Shown here: positions 6,337 to 10,336 of the stretch, in pieces | How positions within the stretch are numbered: position 1 is the stretch's first letter | How the letters are laid out: the number at the start of each line of letters is the position of its first letter | Origin: Phycisphaerae bacterium | GTDB lineage: Bacteria; Planctomycetota; Phycisphaerae; UBA1845 | Assembly: GCA_021604825.1 (NCBI GenBank) | Contig: BQJS01000168.1 | Coordinates: 1-10,336 of the forward strand | Direction of reading: 5' to 3' | DNA length: 10,336 nt | Position numbers and translations under genes: made by a program | The notes under the pieces: generated by a model | What the model saw: only the letters and a program-made list of their open reading frames with translations | Told to the model about the DNA's origin: nothing | Database searches by the model: none

Positions 6337-8760
6337 ATGTCGATCGCAACGACCCCGCATTCAACCATTGGTGGTGCGGCTGACTTGAATAAGCTGATTC
6401 CCAACCGGTACGGCCACTTCTCAGCAGATGGCCGCGAATACCATATCACCGATTGGCGCACGCCTCGGCCTTGGGTCAACATCATTGGCAACACCCGCCA
6501 GGGGATGGCTGTTAGTCAAACTGGTAGCGGATTCAGCTGGATCGACAACTCGCAACTCGGTGTCATCACGCGTTGGCAACAGGAATTCGTGCAGGATTCG
6601 TCGGGCAAATTCTTGTACGTGCGTGATGCGGAACATGGCGATCTCTGGTCACTCGCACCGGCACCATGTTGGCCGGCTTATGACGAGTATCTCTGTCGCC
6701 ACGGACTCGGTTACACCGTATTCGAGACAACGTTCAAGAACATCAAAGCGCGATGGACTCAATGGGTTGATCCAAAAGACACCGTCGAGATCTGGCATGT
6801 CGAGCTGACGAATCTGTCGGATGGTCCGCGACGTTTGGAATTGTGCGGGGCGCTGGAATGGAATTGCGGTGTCGCGCCATCTCCGCGACGTGAGTTTCAT
6901 AAGCTCTTTCTCGAAACGCAGTATGACCTCGAGCGCCGCGCAATTATCGCACGCAACCACATGTGGGAAGTCAATAACGAAAAGTACGGTCATTGGAACC
7001 GACCTTGGCCATTCGTCGCCGCATTCGCCGCCACCGAACCGATCCAAGCCGCGCAGGGCGACAAAGCGGAATTCGCCGGACGTTATCGCGGGATGGATCG
7101 CCCCGAAGCGCTCGAAGCCAACAACTGGCAGCCGCGTTTTGGACGGCATCAAGATCCGATCGGAGCGCTGCGGTGTGAGGTCGAACTACGCGGCGGTGAA
7201 ACGCGTTCGATGGGTTTTGTGCTAGCGGCAAGCGATGACGACAAATCGCTCGCGGGGGTTCTAGAGCGTTTCCAAACGTGTGATGCGATGGAGAAGTCGC
7301 TGACGAACATGAAGCAAAGTTGGATCGAACGTTTGTCGGACCATCGCGTCGAGACACCCGATCCGAGCATTAATCTGCTCACCAACGATTGGCTTCGGTA
7401 TCAGGCGATCGTCGGGCGCATGTGGGGTCGCGGCGGATACTATCAGCAAAGCGGGGCGTTCGGTTTTCGCGATCAACTGCAGGATTCGCAGGTCTGGTTG
7501 ACGATCGATCCCGAGAAGTGTCGGGAACAGATCAATCTGCATTCCGCCCATCAATTTAAGGATGGGTCGGTGTATCACTGGTGGCATCCGCTCAGCGAAG
7601 AAGGGCTGATCACCACCATGACCGACGATTTGTTGTGGTTGGCGTTCGTGTCGGCGAATTACATTCGAGAGACCGGCGACGTTTCGATCCTGAGCGAAGA
7701 GACGCCGTTTATTGACGACAAGAATCCGGAGACGCTGCGCGAGCATGTGTTCCGCGCTTTCGAGCGCGTCTTCGCGCGAACCAGTTCGAGGGGATTGCCA
7801 TACATCGGTGCCGGTGATTGGAACGATGGCCTCAGTGCGGTCGGCTTGCAGGAGAAAGGCGAGTCGATTTGGTTGGGTCATTTCTTTGCAGGCATCCTTG
7901 GAGATTGGGAGCACATTCTGGCGTCGCTTGGTGAGAAGGATGAAGCCAATGTGTTGGGCCAACGGCGGGCAAAGTTGATTGCGGCGCTGAATGAACACGG
8001 ATGGGATGGCGGTTGGTATTCGCGGGCGACGCTCGATGACGGTTCGAAGCTGGGAAGCGCCGAATGCGATTCCGGCAAGATTTTCCTGAACGCTCAGACT
8101 TGGGCGATTCTCAACAACATCGCCGACGAGTCGCGGGCCAGCCAGTGTTGGAACGCGGTTTGCGAACATTTGGTCAGCGACGCGGGCGCGCTGCTTCTGG
8201 CACCGGCGTACACGACACCGGAAGAGAAAATCGGTTACATCACGCGTTACGCACCGGGCCTGCGCGAGAACGGAGGCGTTTATACGCATGCCGCGACCTG
8301 GGCAATCGCAGCCGCCGCAAAGATGCGCGACCACGAAACTCTGGAGCGCTTGCTGACCGCGATCAATCCGACGAACAAAGATCCAGAGAAGTACTGGGCT
8401 GAGCCTTATGTCACACCGGGCAATGTTGATGGTCCGCTGTCACCGAATTTCGGGCGAGGCGGTTGGACTTGGTACACCGGGTCGGCTGCTTGGCTGCATC
8501 GCGTGATTTGTGAATGGGTGTTGGGCGTCCGTCCGACTTGGGAAGGTTTGCTCATCGATCCGTGCATGCCGAAGTCCTGGCCGACTGCAAAGATCACACG
8601 CCCCTATCGCGGTTGCGTTTATGAAATTCAGATCGAAGGAATCGCGAGCAAAGGCAAGAAGCCGCAACTGACGCTCGACGGCGAGGTGCTTTCAGGCAAC
8701 GTCATCCCGATGCCCAAGTCGGCAGGTCAAAAATACAAAGTTCAGTTGCGATACGTTTGA
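6337..8760 (+). CDS. GH94 beta-glucoside phosphorylase (cellobiose-phosphorylase-like)
   Basis: An 807-residue cytoplasmic enzyme (no signal peptide) of family GH94, which uses inorganic phosphate to split beta-linked disaccharides or oligosaccharides into alpha-sugar 1-phosphate and a shortened sugar. The N-terminal beta-sandwich starts with the typical YGHFSADGREYHITD and PRPWVNIIGN. The (alpha/alpha)6 barrel carries GGYYQQSGAFGFRDQLQD (residues 366-383), YHWWHP, TDDLLWLAF and GDWNDG (D494-W-N-D497), which holds the catalytic general acid. The end has the conserved DPCMPKSW and RPYRGCVYEI. Length matches cellobiose and chitobiose phosphorylases (about 800) and not 1,2-beta-oligoglucan phosphorylases (about 1100), although the QSGAFGFRDQLQD and HWWHP motifs are of the oligosaccharide/cyclic-glucan-synthase style. 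It has its own promoter with a LacI-type operator. Family sure; substrate open among sophorose, laminaribiose, cellobiose and longer glucans. Confidence 0.93.
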   Translation: MSIATTPHSTIGGAADLNKLIPNRYGHFSADGREYHITDWRTPRPWVNIIGNTRQGMAVSQTGSGFSWIDNSQLGVITRWQQEFVQDSSGKFLYVRDAEHGDLWSLAPAPCWPAYDEYLCRHGLGYTVFETTFKNIKARWTQWVDPKDTVEIWHVELTNLSDGPRRLELCGALEWNCGVAPSPRREFHKLFLETQYDLERRAIIARNHMWEVNNEKYGHWNRPWPFVAAFAATEPIQAAQGDKAEFAGRYRGMDRPEALEANNWQPRFGRHQDPIGALRCEVELRGGETRSMGFVLAASDDDKSLAGVLERFQTCDAMEKSLTNMKQSWIERLSDHRVETPDPSINLLTNDWLRYQAIVGRMWGRGGYYQQSGAFGFRDQLQDSQVWLTIDPEKCREQINLHSAHQFKDGSVYHWWHPLSEEGLITTMTDDLLWLAFVSANYIRETGDVSILSEETPFIDDKNPETLREHVFRAFERVFARTSSRGLPYIGAGDWNDGLSAVGLQEKGESIWLGHFFAGILGDWEHILASLGEKDEANVLGQRRAKLIAALNEHGWDGGWYSRATLDDGSKLGSAECDSGKIFLNAQTWAILNNIADESRASQCWNAVCEHLVSDAGALLLAPAYTTPEEKIGYITRYAPGLRENGGVYTHAATWAIAAAAKMRDHETLERLLTAINPTNKDPEKYWAEPYVTPGNVDGPLSPNFGRGGWTWYTGSAAWLHRVICEWVLGVRPTWEGLLIDPCMPKSWPTAKITRPYRGCVYEIQIEGIASKGKKPQLTLDGEVLSGNVIPMPKSAGQKYKVQLRYV

Positions 8761-8763
8761 TTC

Positions 8764-8828
8764 GTAGGGTGGGCTGTGCCCACCGCCGTTTGAATCGGTG
8801 ACGACATGGTGGGCACGGCCCACCCTAC
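8764..8828. repeat. 21-base near-perfect inverted repeat just after the GH94 gene
   Basis: The arms 8764-8784 and 8808-8828 are reverse complements with one difference that still pairs as G-U in RNA, separated by 23 bases. Each arm also contains a smaller palindrome (GGTGGGC..GCCCACC type). The repeat begins three bases after the GH94 stop codon. No T-run follows, so it is more likely a dispersed intergenic palindrome (REP/BIME-like) that can stabilise the 3' end of the mRNA than a standard terminator. The GTAGGGTGGGC core is, from memory, a frequent intergenic repeat in diverse bacterial genomes. Confidence 0.8.
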
Positions 8829-8867
8829 CCACAACGACTACGGTTATGTGGTGCCTTTCGCGCTTTA

Positions 8868-9025
8868 CCGTCATTCCCACGCACGCGGGAATCCAGAATC
8901 GCACAAGTAGACTCCACGGGTCTTCCCACCATACAAATGGTCGCCATGATTCTTGCACGGCCGGTATCGCGATTTTCGCACGGGTACTACACTCATCTGG
9001 ATTCCCGCGTGCGCGGGAATGACGG
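8868..9025. repeat. 158-base element bounded by 30-base inverted repeats (dRS3/REP-like)
   Basis: The ends 8868-8897 and 8996-9025 are inverted copies of one another with a single mismatch in 30 bases. Each end contains a palindrome of the form ATTCCC-N8-GGGAAT (8873-8892 and 9001-9020), the same formula as the neisserial dRS3 repeat, and the wider CGTCATTCCC...GGGAATCCAGA unit resembles REP-type repeats seen in many genomes. The 98-base core (8898-8995) shows no credible ORF. This looks like a miniature, non-autonomous mobile or BIME-type element; no transposase is present and I see no clear target-site duplication. Confidence 0.75.
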
Positions 9026-9092
9026 CGGGGCGTCCAGAATTTTTTGACTTTGCCCCGAGTGCCGTTGCCCACAATTTGGCGTAGTCGCAGTA

Positions 9093-9293
9093 CTACGGTG
9101 TGTCGAATAGCGATATGAACGTCAGCGCGTCGTTGAGATCGACGTCGCCATCGTTATCCAAGTCCGAATCTGCGAATTCACCCGCTGTGCAACCGGCTGG
9201 CGGTACGGTCGTGTTGGGCCCGCCGATGCAGTCCGCGAACACCGCGTAGTCTGCTCCATCGATGTCGCCATCCGTATCGAAGTCGACTTCAAA
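9093..9293 (-). other. Dockerin-like calcium-binding C-terminal module
   Basis: Within the preceding gene, the tail holds two EF-hand-like loops, D-F-D-T-D-G-D-I-D-G (about 9290-9258) and D-S-D-L-D-N-D-G-D-V-D (about 9172-9137), joined by a linker with a Cys pair (FADCIGG...PPAGC). This layout resembles dockerin type I repeats and is common at the C-termini of secreted planctomycete proteins, where its partner is mostly unknown. It probably attaches the enzyme to a surface or complex; no cohesin gene is in the window. Confidence 0.75.
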
Positions 9294-10334
9294 GAACATG
9301 CCGATCGCCGTCATCATTGGGCGAATTTCGGGATTGGACATGAAGACTCGCCAGCACAATCCGGTGCGATGGTTTTCGATCATCGGCGCAATCGGACCTT
9401 GATCGATCGCAATGTAACCCGGTGCGAACCAATTCTCTCCTGGATGAAATGCATCGTAGAAACCGGCAGGCCCGAATAGCGAGGAACCAAACGTGTCATA
9501 AAAGTATCGCATGGCTGCGAGCGATTCGTCGGGTGTGTAAGGCGTCGCGCTGGCCGCCGCTGTCGGTGAAATCGTTCCGTTGTCGTTGGTTGGCGAGTGC
9601 GCATCGTAACCAAACGGATCAAAGCTCGCGGTCAGCCCCCACGCAAACGCGTTGTAACCGACATGTTCATCGGGATTGTCGATCGCGTAGGCCCGATGGA
9701 TCAATGAGATGTTGCGCGCGTTTTCGAAGTAGTTGGTGTGGCTGTCACGCTTGTAACGCGGATCGAAACCCAAGTTCGAATAGTGCGTAAAGAACAGCGG
9801 TCCGCCGCCTATCGGCCCGACATCCTGCGTGATATCGTAGAACGTGTTGCCGTTGTCGTAGCCACCAGTGCCAGCCCAGCCGACCGTGTAAGCCGATGCC
9901 GGCATGGGGTGCGTGGGCGACGCGACGGCTAACAGATACACCATCATCGCTTCGTTGTACCCGCGGACCTGGTGATTCAAATTGAATCCAAAGTCTGGCG
10001 ACCAATGCCAGTAGATAATGTTGCTGCCGGGAAAGCGACGATACCAATCCCACTCGACATCCTCCCACATGCTCGTTGCCCGCGAACGAATCTCGGCTTC
10101 GACGGGATCAATCGGGTCGTCAAAGTATTGGCGGACGGAGAGGATGCCTTCTACGAGAAACGCCGTTTCGACGATGTCACCGCCGTTGTCTTCTGCGCCC
10201 GCAAAGGGGATCGTCGCGCCGGTCGTCCCGTGATAATGATGCGACCAGACTCCGTGATAGCGCGGCGTCGTGTCGTCGAGGAAGGTGAGGATTTGAAGAA
10301 CTCGGTCGGCGATGTCGGCGCGGGTTTCATAACC
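9093..10334 (-). CDS. GH144-type (PF10091) endo-beta-glucanase with C-terminal dockerin-like module (N-terminus outside window)
   Basis: The frame is open to the right edge; 413 residues are visible and the N-terminus, with any signal peptide, is missing. It contains the GH144/PF10091 core: RYHGVWSHHYH, then D-N-G-G-D-I-V-E (codons 10190-10167), WDWYRRFPG, IIYWHWSPD, RGYNEAMMVYLLAVASPTHP and the late IAIDQGPIAPMIENHRTGLCW. The D-x3-D-x2-E cluster and the Glu of RGYNE (codon 9953-9951), 79 residues apart, correspond in order and spacing to residues I recall as essential in Chitinophaga arvensicola-type SGL (D135, D139, E142, E211). The expected reaction is endo-cleavage of beta-1,2-glucan to sophoro-oligosaccharides. 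The C-terminal 65 or so residues (from about 9290) are a separate module. The gene is a paralogue of the one at 4603-6003, and is convergent with the GH94 gene. Confidence 0.88.
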   Translation of the reverse strand, partial: GYETRADIADRVLQILTFLDDTTPRYHGVWSHHYHGTTGATIPFAGAEDNGGDIVETAFLVEGILSVRQYFDDPIDPVEAEIRSRATSMWEDVEWDWYRRFPGSNIIYWHWSPDFGFNLNHQVRGYNEAMMVYLLAVASPTHPMPASAYTVGWAGTGGYDNGNTFYDITQDVGPIGGGPLFFTHYSNLGFDPRYKRDSHTNYFENARNISLIHRAYAIDNPDEHVGYNAFAWGLTASFDPFGYDAHSPTNDNGTISPTAAASATPYTPDESLAAMRYFYDTFGSSLFGPAGFYDAFHPGENWFAPGYIAIDQGPIAPMIENHRTGLCWRVFMSNPEIRPMMTAIGMFFEVDFDTDGDIDGADYAVFADCIGGPNTTVPPAGCTAGEFADSDLDNDGDVDLNDALTFISLFDTP

Positions 10335-10336
10335 GC

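Larger units (their letters stand above)
8761..9092. other. Repeat-rich convergent intergenic spacer
   Basis: A 332-base spacer between the stop codons of two convergent genes. It contains the two inverted-repeat systems listed separately. The rest (8829-8867 and 9026-9092) shows a weak stem, CGGGGC 9026-9031 with GCCCCG 9052-9057 around a 20-base loop, but no standard terminator and no gene with coding character. Confidence 0.7.

Noticed and set aside
6023..6388. 121-codon open frame across the GH94 promoter region
   Set aside because: It spans the promoter and operator and runs into the GH94 gene out of frame; its composition is low-complexity Arg-rich and no start signal is seen.
7261..8334. 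357-codon open frame on the - strand inside the GH94 gene
   Set aside because: It lies wholly opposite strongly conserved GH94 motifs, and its translation is rich in Arg, Gln and Pro with no family features: a codon-bias shadow.
8764..9025. CRISPR array
   Set aside because: Repeats are inverted, of two kinds, and not regularly spaced; no cas genes.
9026..9057. Stem CGGGGC/GCCCCG as a terminator for either convergent gene
   Set aside because: The 20-base loop contains the T-run instead of the T-run following the stem, so it does not fit an intrinsic terminator in either direction.
8692..9072. Open frames across the convergent spacer
   Set aside because: They are built from the palindromic repeats (for example the peptide IPAHAGIQ, a frequent spurious translation of this repeat family).

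Overview
The window looks like a carbohydrate-utilisation locus from a free-living, moderately GC-rich bacterium, most likely a planctomycete, perhaps of the Phycisphaerae. The main clue is the C-terminal tail of the last gene, which carries two DxDxDG calcium-loop repeats with a Gly-Gly-Pro segment and a Cys pair, a dockerin-like tail I associate with secreted planctomycete proteins. Weak Shine-Dalgarno sites in front of several genes fit this, but no marker gene is present, so the taxonomic call is an inference.

Layout, left to right. (1) A GH3 beta-glucosidase of the BglX type on the + strand, cut at its N-terminus by the window edge. (2) 25 bases later, a sugar:cation symporter of the GPH (MelB-like) family. 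(3) A LacI-family regulator on the - strand, whose 3' end overlaps the symporter 3' end by 38 bases. (4) Divergent from it, a secreted protein of the glucoamylase-like PF10091 superfamily (the superfamily of GH144 endo-beta-1,2-glucanases). (5) A GH94 beta-glucoside phosphorylase, behind a promoter that carries a perfect 14-bp LacI-type operator at the predicted transcription start. (6) A repeat-rich spacer of about 330 bases. (7) On the - strand, a second PF10091/GH144-type enzyme with the dockerin-like tail, cut at its N-terminus by the right edge.

Working model (inference): secreted PF10091 enzymes cut a beta-glucan, possibly a beta-1,2-glucan; the GPH symporter imports the products; GH94 phosphorolysis (giving a sugar 1-phosphate) and GH3 hydrolysis finish the job; the LacI protein senses a product and controls at least the phosphorylase promoter. 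The GH144 + GH3 + GH94 combination recalls known beta-1,2-glucan loci, but the GH94 protein lacks the length of characterised 1,2-beta-oligoglucan phosphorylases, so beta-1,3- or beta-1,4-glucan products remain possible.

Most worth a second look: the first PF10091 protein keeps the putative catalytic Glu but has a replaced acidic triad relative to its neighbour; the operator-promoter and structured leader (possible 16-codon upstream ORF and a hairpin just before the ribosome binding site) of the GH94 gene; and two nested palindromic repeat systems in the spacer. No unmistakably new system is proven by the sequence.
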